Notes: generated by a model from the letters alone, not told the origin. A stretch of DNA of 64,000 nt from Arthrobacter roseus (GCF_016907875.1 NZ_JAFBCU010000001.1:1302001-1366000); one strand, 5' to 3'; shown: positions 26,568-35,838, counted from the stretch's first letter. A program made the numbers and translations.

Positions 26568-27407
26568 ATGGTACGGAGGCTGTTCGGTGAGATATCGCCA
26601 ATGACGCACCGGATCGCGTCAGAACGGATGATCCTGCAGCGGCATGTGCAGAACTTCGCGTCCAGACGGAGGACGGCTCTACGGCGGGCGCAGTCATCCC
26701 TTCCTGTTCTGGTGTCCAGCCACAACAGCCTCATTCGACGTCGTCTTGGCGCTGTGGATCCCGCGCTCCAAGACAACAAAGCCATCAGCCTCGGACTAAC
26801 CGCACCGAAGATCGACGGCATCCTTATCCGGCCTGGAGAAGTCTTCTCGTTCTGAGCCCTTGCCGGTCGCTGCTCGAAAAAGGAGGGATACCGCGAGGGC
26901 ATGACAATCAGCACCGGCGCACCGGCGCGCGGCATGGGTGGGGGCATGTGCCAGTTCACGAACCTGCTGCACTGGATGGTGCTGCACAGTCCACTCACCG
27001 TCGTCGAGCATCATCACCACAACGGTCTGGATCTCTTCCCAGACTTCAACCGTCAGATCCCTTGGGGCACCGGGACGTCCATCGTCTTCAATTATCTGGA
27101 TTATCAGGTAAAGAACTCCACCCCGTATACGTTTCAGTTCCGGGTTCACACCACGCACGAACACCTGTGTGGCGAATTACGGGTTGACGCGGAACTTCCG
27201 ACGAAGTTCCATATCAGCGAAGACGACGCCTATTTCTACGAGCGCGACGGCGACGTGTATCGCCACAATTGCATCTACAGGACGCAGCGGGATAAACGCA
27301 CCGGAAACGCTCTAGCCCGTGAGCTTCTGCTCGAGAACGAGGGCAAGGTCGCCTACGACCGCTCGCTGGTTACTGGAGATATCCTTTCTGAGCGACCAAG
27401 CCGATAA
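26568..27407 (+). pseudogene. VanW-family protein interrupted by a Trp-to-stop codon
   Basis: The frame encodes a 279-codon VanW protein. Upstream are PKIDGILIRPGEVFSF and downstream ALAGRCSKKEGYREGM, GGGMCQFTNLLHWM, FPDFNRQIPWGTG and NYLDYQVKN, all family motifs. Between them is a TGA at 26853-26855, exactly where the family has Trp (FSFW), so TGG to TGA is the likely change. VanW is found in some vancomycin-resistance clusters but is widespread, and its function is unknown. No van genes are near. The start ATG follows a run of G that can serve as ribosome site. Confidence 0.85.
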
Positions 27408-27724
27408 CCAGCCAGCAGGCGGCAGATATCCCAGCCGGTTCAAGCGACGCTAATGAGGCCAACCTAGACCCGGAGCGCAACCGCGCAAGGAGGTGGCCCC
27501 ACGATCGTGCTCGGAAAGCGCTTGATGAATATGCCCGACTCTGGGAAGCATCTCTAGCGCATCGCTCTAGTCCTGTGCTCTATGGGCGCATGATATGTGA
27601 AGACGGGAAGGGTGTAACTGCCTATTGGTCACTTCTGCTGTCGTCAGGGCAGGATTCCTTCGAGGTCAGGACCAGCGACGCAAATGTCAGTTACGAAGCG
27701 AAGATGGTCTACGAGAAGAAGTAG
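27392..27724 (+). pseudogene. Remnant open frame without a proper start
   Basis: A 110-codon open frame begins right after a stop and has no start codon until an ATG at 27590 (44 residues from there). Its translation (ERNRARRWPHDRARKALDEY, then LWEASLAHRSSPVLYGRMICE and DSFEVRTSDANVSYEAK) looks like real protein, but I do not recognise it. It overlaps the end of the VanW pseudogene. It is probably the 3' part of a gene that lost its 5' end. Confidence 0.35.
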
Positions 27725-27739
27725 CAGGATGGTAATTAG

Positions 27740-27991
27740 GTGCCCCGCTGTCGCTTTGAGCCAGCAAGGGACTTGTGGATTTTGTGACTTATCGAAAAGG
27801 CTGGAATCTATGGTCGCCGCGTTCAAGTCGGCAGCATCGCACCGATCGTTGTTCGCTCGCCACCACGCCCAGTCCTCAACGGAGAGGACACCGGAGCGAG
27901 CAAGCGTGTTGGCGGGACCAAAGGTACCCGGCATGATGCTCCTGGCGACATGTCGGGCCGTTTCCGCACCGATGTCGGTCTCCTCATCCTT
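27740..27991 (-). pseudogene. Fragment of a conserved actinobacterial hypothetical protein
   Basis: After an in-frame stop at 27992 the frame reads ETARHVARSIMPGTFGPANT, then LARSGVLSVEDWAWWRANND and FDKSQNPQVPCWLKATAGHL. It looks like the middle of a longer conserved protein I recall from actinobacteria but cannot name. Both ends are lost: the start is missing and the sequence after GHL turns hydrophobic and unlike the rest. This is an inference from coding-like sequence and memory of similar text. Confidence 0.4.
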
Positions 27992-28059
27992 TTAGAAGCG
28001 CCTCGTGAGTCGCTTGCCATAACCTTTGCATCACGCAATTCCAACTCGAAGGATGATCT

Positions 28060-28479
28060 ATGAGATCCGCCCGCAAGTACCGCCTCAGCAGGACCCAGTT
28101 CACACTCGCGGTCGTTGGCTTTATCGTCCTCAGCGCAGGGCTGTGGTGGGGCTGGTTCGCTTGGGATAACCAGTATGTTGTTGATCCGGTAACGGGTTCG
28201 TCCTCGGGGCCCTACGAGCTTTGGCAGGTTATTGGATGTGCTGCATCGTGGATCGTGCTCGGTTGGATCGGCAATAAGTTGCTGCAACCCTTGTTGGTCA
28301 TCATCATTATGCCGGCGGCATTCACTACGGCTTTTGCCATTACGGCGGCACGCATGGATGATTCCGGCCTCTGGCCAGTGGGTGCGATTCTGATGGCGCT
28401 CGGGACCCTCGCCGGGACAGCCGTGCTCGTGGCCATCCTGAATTGGCGCTTGGGCATGACTGGGAAGCGCACAAAGTAA
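28060..28479 (+). CDS. Hypothetical membrane protein, four helices
   Basis: The 139-residue protein has a basic start (MRSARKYRLSRTQ), then four hydrophobic segments at about 14-32, 52-68, 70-92 and 102-126, and a basic end GMTGKRTK. No catalytic motif is visible. The ATG follows an AAGGATG ribosome site. It appears intact although it sits between pseudogenes and the IS1380 element. The function is unknown. Confidence 0.65.
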   Translation: MRSARKYRLSRTQFTLAVVGFIVLSAGLWWGWFAWDNQYVVDPVTGSSSGPYELWQVIGCAASWIVLGWIGNKLLQPLLVIIIMPAAFTTAFAITAARMDDSGLWPVGAILMALGTLAGTAVLVAILNWRLGMTGKRTK

Positions 28480-28509
28480 ATTAGTTCTGTACTGCGTTGA
28501 CCACTCTAA

Positions 28510-28527
28510 CCTCGAAATTTCATGAGG
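28510..28527 (+). repeat. Left terminal inverted repeat of the IS1380 element
   Basis: CCTCGAAATTTCATGAGG pairs with the right end at 30195-30212 with one mismatch, and the adjacent CTAA pairs with TTAG at 30213-30216. Confidence 0.88.
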
Positions 28528-28558
28528 GTGTGTGCGCGTCGGCGTTTTAAAGCCTGAA

Positions 28559-28622
28559 GGGTGCTCCGACGTGGGAAAATGTAGTTACGACACAGCATTT
28601 TCTAGAGACATCAGGAGCACCC
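28559..28622 (+). promoter_or_regulatory. Inverted repeat that can hide the transposase ribosome site
   Basis: GGGTGCTCC (28559-28567) and GGAGCACCC (28614-28622) are perfect complements. The right arm contains most of the AGGAG ribosome site that serves the GTG at 28628. A transcript entering from outside would fold and hide this site, whereas one started inside the loop would not. This is a known way for insertion sequences to limit expression from neighbouring promoters; here it is inferred from sequence. Confidence 0.55.
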
Positions 28623-28627
28623 TGCAG

Positions 28628-30022
28628 GTGAACTACTTTACCGGTTTTTATCCCTCTGTCAGAGTTGATTCCGCCGGGGATGGCGTAGTGTCGCAGGGCG
28701 GCGGTGCGATCCTGACGTCGATGGCGAAGGGTTCTGGACTCGCGGCTGGCTTGTCGGAGGCTTTGGAGCCGTGGCGAAAACCGTTCGCTACCCATGAGCC
28801 GGGCAAGATCTTGACCGATCTGGCGCTCTCGTTGGCGACGGGCGGGGACTGCGTATCCGATGTTGACCGGCTCCGTAACCAGCCAGAGGTTTACGGTTTG
28901 GTGGCCTCGGATCCTACGATCAGCCGGCTATTCACCACGCTCTCGCAGGTGAAGTCGGCCAAGGCGTTGGCAGCGATCAACAGTGCCCGTGCCGCGGCGC
29001 GGGCCCATGTTTGGACTCAAGCCGGCAAGGACTCACCCCTGCACGGGGTCAGTGATGAGAACCCACTGGTCGTTGACCTTGATGCGTCATTGTTGAATTC
29101 CCACTCGGAGAAGGAAGACGCACGCCCTACCTGGAAGAAGGGCTTCGGATTTCACCCACTGATGTCCTTCATTGTTCACGGCCTCGACGGTACCGGGGAA
29201 CCTTTGGCGGTCCTGCTGCGGCCCGGCAATTCTGGATCCAACACTGTTTCCGAGCACATCCAAGTCGTGAAGGACTCCGTGAAGCAACTCCCGAAAGGGT
29301 ACCGCTCCGGGCGCAAGATCATGATCCGCACGGACTCTGCCGGTGGCACGCACGGCTTCCTGGACTGGCTGAGCGCCCGGCACCGTAACTTCTCCTACTC
29401 TGTCGGGTTCCCGATTCACGGCGCCGTCGCGGATGTGCTGCCGTTGGTTCCCAAGGAAGGCTGGAGTAAGGCCTACGACAGTGACGGGTTCGAACGCGAT
29501 GGTGCGTGGGTCGCCGATATCACCGGCATGCTGAACCTTTCGTCTTGGCCGGCCGGGATGCGGGTCATCGTCGGCAAAGAAGTCCCGCACGTGGGCGCGC
29601 AGTTGCGCATCACCGATATCGACGGGCACCGATACACAGCGATCGCCACCAACCAAAAAAAGGGGCAGCTCTCCGTGCTCGAGGTCCGCCACCGGCTCCG
29701 GGCCCGTTGTGAGGACAGGATCCGCAACGCCAAAGACACCGGCTTGGCGAACCTGCCCTTTCACGTCTTCGCTGGCAATGAGCTCTGGTGTCACGTGGTC
29801 ATGCTCGCAGCCGAGATCATGGCCTGGACCCAAATGGTTGCCCTCACAGGCACGAAGGCCAGGGTCTGGGAACCGAAGAAACTCCGGGCAAGACTATTTG
29901 AAATCGGCGGCCGAATCGCTATCCATGCCCGCCGGACAACCCTGCACCTAGCCGCTACAGCACCGGAGGTGCAACTGCTGCTCAAAGGGATGAAACGTGT
30001 CGCGGCACTGAGCCCGCCATAG
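28628..30022 (+). CDS. IS1380-family DDE transposase
   Basis: With the GTG at 28628 (AGGAG ten bases upstream) the protein has 464 residues. An earlier in-frame GTG at 28532 would add 32 unlikely residues that cross the inverted repeat. IS1380 features are LTDLALSLATGGDCVSDVDRL and LVVDLDASLL (first Asp of the DDE set), then IMIRTDSAGGTHGFLDWL (second Asp), and AGNELWCHVVMLAAEIMAW near the end. It is complete and has no frameshift. Confidence 0.93.
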   Translation: MNYFTGFYPSVRVDSAGDGVVSQGGGAILTSMAKGSGLAAGLSEALEPWRKPFATHEPGKILTDLALSLATGGDCVSDVDRLRNQPEVYGLVASDPTISRLFTTLSQVKSAKALAAINSARAAARAHVWTQAGKDSPLHGVSDENPLVVDLDASLLNSHSEKEDARPTWKKGFGFHPLMSFIVHGLDGTGEPLAVLLRPGNSGSNTVSEHIQVVKDSVKQLPKGYRSGRKIMIRTDSAGGTHGFLDWLSARHRNFSYSVGFPIHGAVADVLPLVPKEGWSKAYDSDGFERDGAWVADITGMLNLSSWPAGMRVIVGKEVPHVGAQLRITDIDGHRYTAIATNQKKGQLSVLEVRHRLRARCEDRIRNAKDTGLANLPFHVFAGNELWCHVVMLAAEIMAWTQMVALTGTKARVWEPKKLRARLFEIGGRIAIHARRTTLHLAATAPEVQLLLKGMKRVAALSPP

Positions 30023-30194
30023 CCGAAACGGCCACCTGACCGCACTCAACCAGAAAGCAAAAACAGCATCGCCGTGACCGGCGTGGAACCCGTCACCGAG
30101 AACCGCCACCAAGCTAGCGGACACAATGTCACACCCACATGCCACAATCAGAACACTCAGGCAGCCGGTCAGCCCTGACCCAGAAGAAACCCCG

Positions 30195-30212
30195 CCTCAT
30201 GAAAGTTCGAGG
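30195..30212 (-). repeat. Right terminal inverted repeat of the IS1380 element
   Basis: CCTCATGAAAGTTCGAGG is the inverse of the left end, with one mismatch. Confidence 0.88.
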
Positions 30213-30234
30213 TTAGTGCACCTCATTGTGGTGT

Positions 30235-31539
30235 CTAAATGTCGAGAACGCCGTTGAGAGCGGTGGAGTGGGGCGGGATATTGCCCGTGTTGAGGTCCTC
30301 ATCTAGCTGAACGGTGACGTGGGCCCAGGCACGTGGATGTCCTGCGTCATCGAACACTCGGTAGCTCCGGCGCAGGCGGAGGCTGGGTACAGTGCGGTGT
30401 TCGAACGACAGGACGATGACCGTCGCGGGCCAGGTCCCCTCTTCTGTGATTTTCACGTTCCGATAGTCGCTTTTCTTTCGGCGAAGTGTTGGGTGGTCTC
30501 TCGTCCATACGATGCTTGGGATCTCGAGGTCGTTGAATTGGGTGCGGAGCTTCCCGATAGCTATAGTGCGGGTCGCATCGGTCAAGTGCGCCAGAGGCCA
30601 CTCGGTGCTGTTGACTCCGTCTAGGTCGAGGCGGTCCTGCCACACCGCGATCGCGCTCCGCTGCCGCTCATATTCGTACTCGCACGCGTCCTCATCCTCG
30701 GGGATCACGGGTTGTGATGGGAGCTGTTCCGTCTCGACGGTGTCAGGTAGCCCGTTGCTAACATCGATGGTGACTTGGCGAGCTTCGTACAAGACGATCC
30801 AGCCGAGCCTTTGATCATCGAGGACCTGCCGTGGTCCAGTGGGGTAGTAGTGTAGCGTGAGCTGCGTTCCGTCGAGGTCCACTCGGTGTACGAGGTGATC
30901 GACGAGGATCACAGAGCGTCCGCCGTCGGCATGGATTTGTACGAGTTCGGTTGCAGGGGTTGGCAACGGCAGAGCGGGCTCAACCTCATCCATCTGATCG
31001 TCACCGGCGCCACCGGTTTCCGCGCCATCGTCATCAGTACTACGTCTATGGGCAGGAAAGTCGCCAGGCCAGAACGGCTCTGAAGTCATCCACTCCAAAT
31101 CGTCGGGATTCAGATGCTCGAAGTCGATGATTTCCGTGGATTTCTCAGGAGGATCCGGTGCTTCCATCCAGGTCGACGCGTCTCGCGGGTCACCAAGCCA
31201 CAAGCCGCCAGAATCGGCGCCTACAGGGCGGCGTGCGCTTAGATCGCAGGCCACGGTGACGCCGTGAGGTGTGACAAACACAGCTGATCGCTGAACCACG
31301 TCGTCGGGTTCTTCTGAGTCTTCGGTCTCGTAGATGACCCAAGCCCCCCTCGGCGCCGGCCAAAGGCTCGCATGGCCGATTGCACGCTCAGGCAGCGGAG
31401 CTGTGGGCCATACAGCCCACCTGACTGTCGAGTCGTCGTCGATTATCGCAGCGACTGGCCGGGTAGCATCCGGGACTATTGTGCTCGTGCCGACGACTAA
31501 GGCATCAAGGGGAATGAGCGGTTTCGTATGTTTCGACAC
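30235..31539 (-). CDS. Hypothetical protein, 434 residues
   Basis: The protein is soluble, acidic, rich in Trp and Asp, with no signal peptide or membrane helix. Its N-terminal half repeats short beta-strand-like phrases (AVWPTAPLP, GAWVIYE, GGLWLGD, RSVILVD), suggesting a beta-propeller-like or sandwich fold. The C-terminal part ends RRSYRVFDDAGHPRAWAHV, then LDEDLNTGNIPP. I do not recognise the family. It lies directly after the IS1380 right end, whose border is 23 bp from its stop codon, so its 3' flank was changed by the insertion. Confidence 0.65.
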   Translation of the reverse strand: MSKHTKPLIPLDALVVGTSTIVPDATRPVAAIIDDDSTVRWAVWPTAPLPERAIGHASLWPAPRGAWVIYETEDSEEPDDVVQRSAVFVTPHGVTVACDLSARRPVGADSGGLWLGDPRDASTWMEAPDPPEKSTEIIDFEHLNPDDLEWMTSEPFWPGDFPAHRRSTDDDGAETGGAGDDQMDEVEPALPLPTPATELVQIHADGGRSVILVDHLVHRVDLDGTQLTLHYYPTGPRQVLDDQRLGWIVLYEARQVTIDVSNGLPDTVETEQLPSQPVIPEDEDACEYEYERQRSAIAVWQDRLDLDGVNSTEWPLAHLTDATRTIAIGKLRTQFNDLEIPSIVWTRDHPTLRRKKSDYRNVKITEEGTWPATVIVLSFEHRTVPSLRLRRSYRVFDDAGHPRAWAHVTVQLDEDLNTGNIPPHSTALNGVLDI

Positions 31540-31788
31540 GGTCCTAGGCTACAACTACACCCGTCTGGATCCTCCACCCTTCACCATGTTGAATGTGGTG
31601 CCTCAAGACGGCTCTCAGTAGCCACTGCGCCCAGCCCCGAACAGGGACTCAACTCATTTCCATCGATCAAAGGCCCGATACCGGAACTCTTAGCGTCCGG
31701 TGTGGGATCGTTCTTCGCGCCATGCGAAAGCGCACAGGGTCCAGCGACGGATCGGCGAATTTAGACCATCGGTTTACGGGGCCCGCGG

Positions 31789-32313
31789 CTACGCTGTCGT
31801 CAACACTTTTTTCATGACTACGCGCGGCCAGGCATCCAAACCATGGGCACTTTCTACTTGCACCATCTGACGGATACCCTGCGACCACTGGTATTCGGGC
31901 ACCCGAACGAATCCTAAGCGGGTGTAGTAAGGGGCGTTCCACGGAACTTCTTCGAAGGTCGTTAACGTCATACCCTCGAGTCCTTGTGCCACAGCCCAGC
32001 GCGCCACTTCTTCGATGAGTAACCGGCCAAGTCCCTGGCGGGCATGCATTGGGTGGACGGTCACCTGCTCGATGTGGGCGTGTCGGTCAACGTCGTCAAC
32101 CAGAATGTAAGCTACCGATTCATTGCCCGAATCCGTAGCGACCCATGATCTGCCTTCTCGCTGGTACACGTCTAGGTCAGCCAAGTCTGGTGGCGAGTCG
32201 TTAGCGATGGCTGTCATGTTGATGGTTCGAAATGCTTCGCCTGCTGCGACTTCGATGTCCCGAATTCTAGGGAGGCCCTCTCCCCGCGCTTCCCTGATCA
32301 CACGACTAGTCAA
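31789..32313 (-). CDS. GNAT family N-acetyltransferase
   Basis: The 174-residue protein contains VTVHPMHARQGLGRLLIEEV, the acetyl-CoA loop (QGLGxx), and WNAPYYTRLGFVRVPEYQW, the usual C-terminal strand-helix. The start at 32313 uses a non-ATG frame opening, and MTSRVIREARGEGLPRIRDIE fits the family N-terminus. The substrate is unknown. Confidence 0.85.
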   Translation of the reverse strand: MTSRVIREARGEGLPRIRDIEVAAGEAFRTINMTAIANDSPPDLADLDVYQREGRSWVATDSGNESVAYILVDDVDRHAHIEQVTVHPMHARQGLGRLLIEEVARWAVAQGLEGMTLTTFEEVPWNAPYYTRLGFVRVPEYQWSQGIRQMVQVESAHGLDAWPRVVMKKVLTTA

Positions 32314-32401
32314 TCAGAGGCCACCCGCCAGGGACCGACAATTTACAAAGTGGCGTATGAAGCCGACGGCGCCGGAGTCGTCTGGCCATAGGCTGGGCGG
32401 C

Positions 32402-33067
32402 ATGGCAATCGTTCATAGAGCTACGTTGATTCCGTCGAAAATGAAACTCCTCGCACATTGGCTGCCCAATCAACCGTGGTTCAGGAAGAGCGGTCCAACA
32501 AACCTAGGGCGTGTCGGCTCCTTCCGTTTTGATGATCCAGACGGTGAGGTCGGCATCGAAACACTCATCCTTAAAAGTGAGAGCGCAGTTTTTCAGGTTC
32601 CGCTGACGTATAGAAGTTGCCCTCTTGAAGATGCCGACCCGTGTCTGATTGGCACTCTGGAGCACTCGTTCCTTGGAAAGAGATAGGTTTATGATGCCAC
32701 CGGTGACCCTGTATATGCGTCCGCGTTGGCCGCCGCCATCCTGACCGGCCAGCCACAGGCCCACCAATCCTTCGAGCGCGACGGGAGACTCGAAGCAATT
32801 CCTGAATCCGTTCACCTGCAGAGCATGGGAACGTCCGGGACTAGCATTCCCATCATTTGCTCGGTAGTTTCCGACAGCGACGACGGCGTCACAACCATCT
32901 GTGCAGGGGAACTTGACCTATCGGTTAGTCGGGCACTCAATCTCGTCAGAGAGCCTTCTGGGCAGAGGCTCTTGACTGCCACGTGGGATGGGCAGACCAT
33001 TCAGGTGCAATTCGCTTCTGTGGTCAGAGTCAGACATAGCGATGGTGCCTGCCCAAGAACTCACTAG
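32402..33067 (+). pseudogene. Maltokinase N-terminal cap-like protein interrupted by a Trp-to-stop codon
   Basis: From ATG 32402 the protein reads MAIVHRATLIPSKMKLLAHW and FRFDDPDGEVGIETL, then LIGTLEHSFLGKR, followed by a TAG at 32684-32686, then VYDATGDPVYASALAAAILT and TGTWDGQ-like LLTATWDGQTIQVQFASVVR. Related proteins have Trp between GKR and VYDA, so TGG to TAG is the likely change. Without it the protein would have 221 residues. The family resembles the N-terminal cap of maltokinases but lacks the kinase part; its function is unknown. Confidence 0.82.
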
Positions 33068-33353
33068 TTTGACTAGTTTGCTTGGGCCGGTGCATATTCG
33101 TCGAGATCAGGATGTCGGTCCTCGATTGGCCTTAACCCCTGTCCGCCATCCGGGGTCAAGGCCAGTTCCAATCGGGTTTTCATTGTTCTTGCCGTCTGAC
33201 CCAGACCCAGGATTCTGGCTCGAACTAGGCCAGGATTGGATATCGCGTGGGCCCTCGACCTTGGTTGGAATCTCGATCGCTATCTTCGGTATCTTGCCGT
33301 TCCTGCTGCGACGCCGGAAGCGCCAAGCGAAGGACGAGGATCTGAAGAGCTAA
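33042..33353 (+). CDS. Small putative membrane protein
   Basis: From ATG 33042 the frame gives 103 residues with one hydrophobic helix near the C-terminus (STLVGISIAIFGILPFLL) followed by RRRKRQ, a stop-transfer signal. The N-terminal part is Pro-rich and not recognisable. It overlaps the end of the maltokinase-cap pseudogene in another frame. It may be a remnant of a larger gene; support is limited. Confidence 0.35.
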   Translation: MVPAQELTSLTSLLGPVHIRRDQDVGPRLALTPVRHPGSRPVPIGFSLFLPSDPDPGFWLELGQDWISRGPSTLVGISIAIFGILPFLLRRRKRQAKDEDLKS

Positions 33354-33443
33354 AGATTAGGACTGACGACGGACTGTCAAAGCAAATCGCGAACGAAGCC
33401 GATCGGCCCTGGTGAAGGTTGTCGTGCTGAAAATTATTCTTGA

Positions 33444-34082
33444 TCAGATACTCTGCTCGCTGGCTTGGTCTGCTGTGTTCACAAGGAAGCGACCGGGTTG
33501 CCGAAATTCATGCATAAGCACCGCTATGGCAACGAAATTGAAGAAGACCAGGTAGGCCATTAGCCACCAGATGGAACTACTTTCCGGTAAAGCTTGAGCG
33601 ATGAAGGCCAGTTGTAGCGACGATATGATAACAAGCTGAGTAGCAGCGTTCTTTCTCTGTTGAACTGCAACGCCATGGGTGACTTCAAGGTGTTTCGCCT
33701 CGACCGGACTCTTGCCTGATATCTGTCTCCTCACCTGCTTTTGTTCGTGGCTTTCAAGCGGCATCAGGACACTTACGCTTCCTATGTTGGCTGCCGGAGC
33801 GACCTTTTTTGCGTTGTAGATCAGTCCGACAACAAGAACGCCCACGGCGGCAATGATCATCCCGAATCGCAGGTTCTGCAGATTCATCCAAGAGTGACCG
33901 AAAGCAAGCGCCCCCGCTGTCGCGCCAAGCGGAATGAGGACGACGATTCCGATCGGGAAGTAAAGCAAATAATAAACCTTCATTGCTGTGCCCAAGCCGT
34001 TGTCAGCTATACCTTGTGCCAATCGAGTTGCTTTACCCCACCGGTCGTTGGATTCCGCCATAAGGTCTTCGATTCCACTCAT
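33444..34082 (-). CDS. Hypothetical membrane protein
   Basis: The ATG at 34082 has a strong ribosome site (GGGGGAG), so it is preferred over the longer frame that begins at 34157. The 212-residue product has four hydrophobic helices at about 36-58, 70-90, 148-166 and 172-192, with a charged loop between the pairs (ESHEQKQVRRQISGKSPVEAKH shortened here to its key charged residues). It resembles no family known to me. It appears complete. Confidence 0.6.
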   Translation of the reverse strand: MSGIEDLMAESNDRWGKATRLAQGIADNGLGTAMKVYYLLYFPIGIVVLIPLGATAGALAFGHSWMNLQNLRFGMIIAAVGVLVVGLIYNAKKVAPAANIGSVSVLMPLESHEQKQVRRQISGKSPVEAKHLEVTHGVAVQQRKNAATQLVIISSLQLAFIAQALPESSSIWWLMAYLVFFNFVAIAVLMHEFRQPGRFLVNTADQASEQSI

Positions 34083-34332
34083 AGTCTGATCTCCCCCGGT
34101 CGAGTATTCACTGCACCGATACCCTACAGGTAGCGATCCGTTCCGTACCGATGCCAATACAACCGCCAGGGTATGTCCATCGCTGGCAGCCTGCGGAACG
34201 ATGGGCTAGCACTTCATACCTGCGGCCGAGCCCATCAAATAGGTGACCGGTGGGGGACTCCGCTGCGGGACGCTTATCTGGTGATGATCAATCTGCTGTT
34301 AGTAGAATCGACTGATGATTCCTTAAGATTGG

Positions 34333-34668
34333 GTGCCGTACCACCGAGATGACGATGGGGAGCTTCTTGGATACCTTGTGCCGGAGGGCAACGCGTACAG
34401 TCCTGTGTCTGTGTGCGGTTATCCATTCGATGATGCGGCAAGTGAAGACGACGCCGCTCAAGTTCTGGAAAACATTGGACTGAGCTACCTCGCAGATACT
34501 TGGCTGTTGTCCCTTGAGGAGCGGGACGAGCCGATTAATGTGCAGATTGTCGAGGCGAGCCCCAGGGTGTTGCGAGTGAAGAGCGTGGATTACGGGTGGG
34601 AGCAGGATTACGGCACGATGATCGATTTACCCGTTCTGGAGACAGGCAGACTCCGACGCCGACAGTAA
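34333..34668 (+). CDS. Conserved hypothetical protein, 111 residues
   Basis: The protein starts at a GTG and reads MPYHRDDDGELLGYLVPEG, then CGYPFDDAASEDDAAQVLE and GLSYLADTWLLSLEE. Similar short acidic proteins occur in many actinobacteria without known function. No membrane helix, signal or catalytic motif is visible. The ribosome site is poor. It looks intact. Confidence 0.55.
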   Translation: MPYHRDDDGELLGYLVPEGNAYSPVSVCGYPFDDAASEDDAAQVLENIGLSYLADTWLLSLEERDEPINVQIVEASPRVLRVKSVDYGWEQDYGTMIDLPVLETGRLRRRQ

Positions 34669-34777
34669 AGACTGACGCTACGTCAGGGTCAACCACCGGC
34701 TAAGGGGCACCATCGTTGGGCCAGCCAATATGGACGTGTACCGGCCTTGCACGCCCTCAATTTTGCGACAGTGACAA

Positions 34778-35161
34778 TCAGGGGACTGAAGACGCCTGAT
34801 AGGTGCGAATCTTCGTGATGGCCGCAGTCTTGGCGGTGTTTGCGAACCGAAGTACGTGACAGAAGTTTACGATGTGACCGTCGTCGTACCGGACTGCACA
34901 TTCGATACTCGCTTCCCTTCCGTGCGTAATCACCGAGACAACCCGAAGTTCGATAGCTGCGGAAGTTGATGCCGCATGTTCGAGAATCGCAGGAATGCCG
35001 TTGCACGGCACTTCTCCAAGAACGTTCCATTCCGCGTCGGCAGATAACAGCGATTCAAGTTCTGTGGCGTCAATGCTTGCCAGTGCGACGGCGAGGCGGC
35101 GGCTGATTTCGTGGCGAGGCGCATTGCCGCAGTTCTGTTCGGTAAGTACTCGGATTGCCAT
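34778..35161 (-). CDS. NTF2-like/SnoaL-like protein
   Basis: The 127-residue protein has the size and pattern of the NTF2-like cone fold: an N-terminal helix pair (ISRRLAVALASIDATELESLL), ADAEWNVLGEVPCNGIPAIL as the first strand and loop, and a C-terminal strand HIVNFCHVLRFANTAK. The fold is used by isomerases, cyclases and stand-alone binding proteins, so the function cannot be stated. The ATG lies at 35161. Confidence 0.65.
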   Translation of the reverse strand: MAIRVLTEQNCGNAPRHEISRRLAVALASIDATELESLLSADAEWNVLGEVPCNGIPAILEHAASTSAAIELRVVSVITHGREASIECAVRYDDGHIVNFCHVLRFANTAKTAAITKIRTYQASSVP

Positions 35162-35388
35162 AAGACTAGTGTTGACTGTCCGCGGGGGTGAATGTCAACA
35201 AGTCGCTCATCAGTACAAGCCGATCCTTGGTGATGCAATTAGGGAACTGTTCAGAGGCAACGGGCTGTAGATTCGCGGTAACAAATTTTGATCGCAAACC
35301 TCTGTGGCACCCCTACTCGTGTTCAGTGACGGATTGAACTACGAACCTGTGCTCTAGGGCACCGTTGAGGGCGAATCGTTGTCTGCTA

Positions 35389-35838
35389 CTAGCCGACAAC
35401 CGCGTACTCGCCATTCAGCTCCTCAGCTAGGCGTTCGATGTCCCACCCTGTCGGCTCGCCTGTCACCGCGCCAGTGACGTCCACAACCAACCAATTCTTG
35501 CCCCACACGAGATGAACTTCGCCCTGACTCGAATCCGCCCAGATCTTGTAGCTCTCCTGAAGAGACTTCTTATCCGGGTAAAGGTCTACCTGTACATTCT
35601 CGGAGCAGAGCCTCTGCTCAGACGTCAGTTGGCCGGTTTCCCCCATCGGTACGATCGGCTCGCCGACGGGATCGGCTTCACAGTCGAGAAATTGATCGAC
35701 GGCTTCGTAAACTCCGTCTATAGAACTGAATGCTGACAGGTTCTCGCTCCCCGGCTGATCCTGAGTGCTGCATCCTGTGAGCAAGACTGCTGCAAGGAGG
35801 ACGGCAACTGCCATCCCTCGCGAACGTCTATATTCCAT
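35389..35838 (-). CDS. Small secreted lipoprotein
   Basis: The ATG at 35838 follows a GTGGAAAG ribosome site and gives 149 residues. A basic start (MEYRRSRG), a hydrophobic core and LLTGC form a lipobox, with the lipid-bearing Cys at residue 22. The mature part is acidic and about 125 residues long. The phrase ENVQVDLYPDKKSLQESYKI and WGKNWLVVDVTG suggest a small sandwich fold. It should be anchored to the outer face of the membrane. No function is known. Confidence 0.78.
   Translation of the reverse strand: MEYRRSRGMAVAVLLAAVLLTGCSTQDQPGSENLSAFSSIDGVYEAVDQFLDCEADPVGEPIVPMGETGQLTSEQRLCSENVQVDLYPDKKSLQESYKIWADSSQGEVHLVWGKNWLVVDVTGAVTGEPTGWDIERLAEELNGEYAVVG

Larger units (their letters stand above)
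28510..30212 (+). mobile_element. IS1380-family insertion sequence, about 1.7 kb
   Basis: The ends are inverted repeats CCTCGAAATTTCATGAGG (left) and CCTCATGAAAGTTCGAGG (right), differing at one base. If the flanking CTAA/TTAG is counted, the repeat is 22 bp (28506-28527 and 30195-30216). The single gene is an intact IS1380 transposase, so the copy may be active. The flanks show no convincing 4-bp direct repeat, which suggests an old insertion or rearrangement at one side. Confidence 0.9.

Noticed and set aside
26853-26855. TGA in the VanW gene as a selenocysteine or read-through codon
   Set aside because: The family has Trp here, no selenocysteine element is visible after it, and three other nearby genes have TAA or TAG stops of the same kind; decay is simpler.
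29087-29833. Minus-strand open frame within the IS1380 transposase gene
   Set aside because: It is antisense to conserved transposase motifs, and no IS1380 element has a second gene there.
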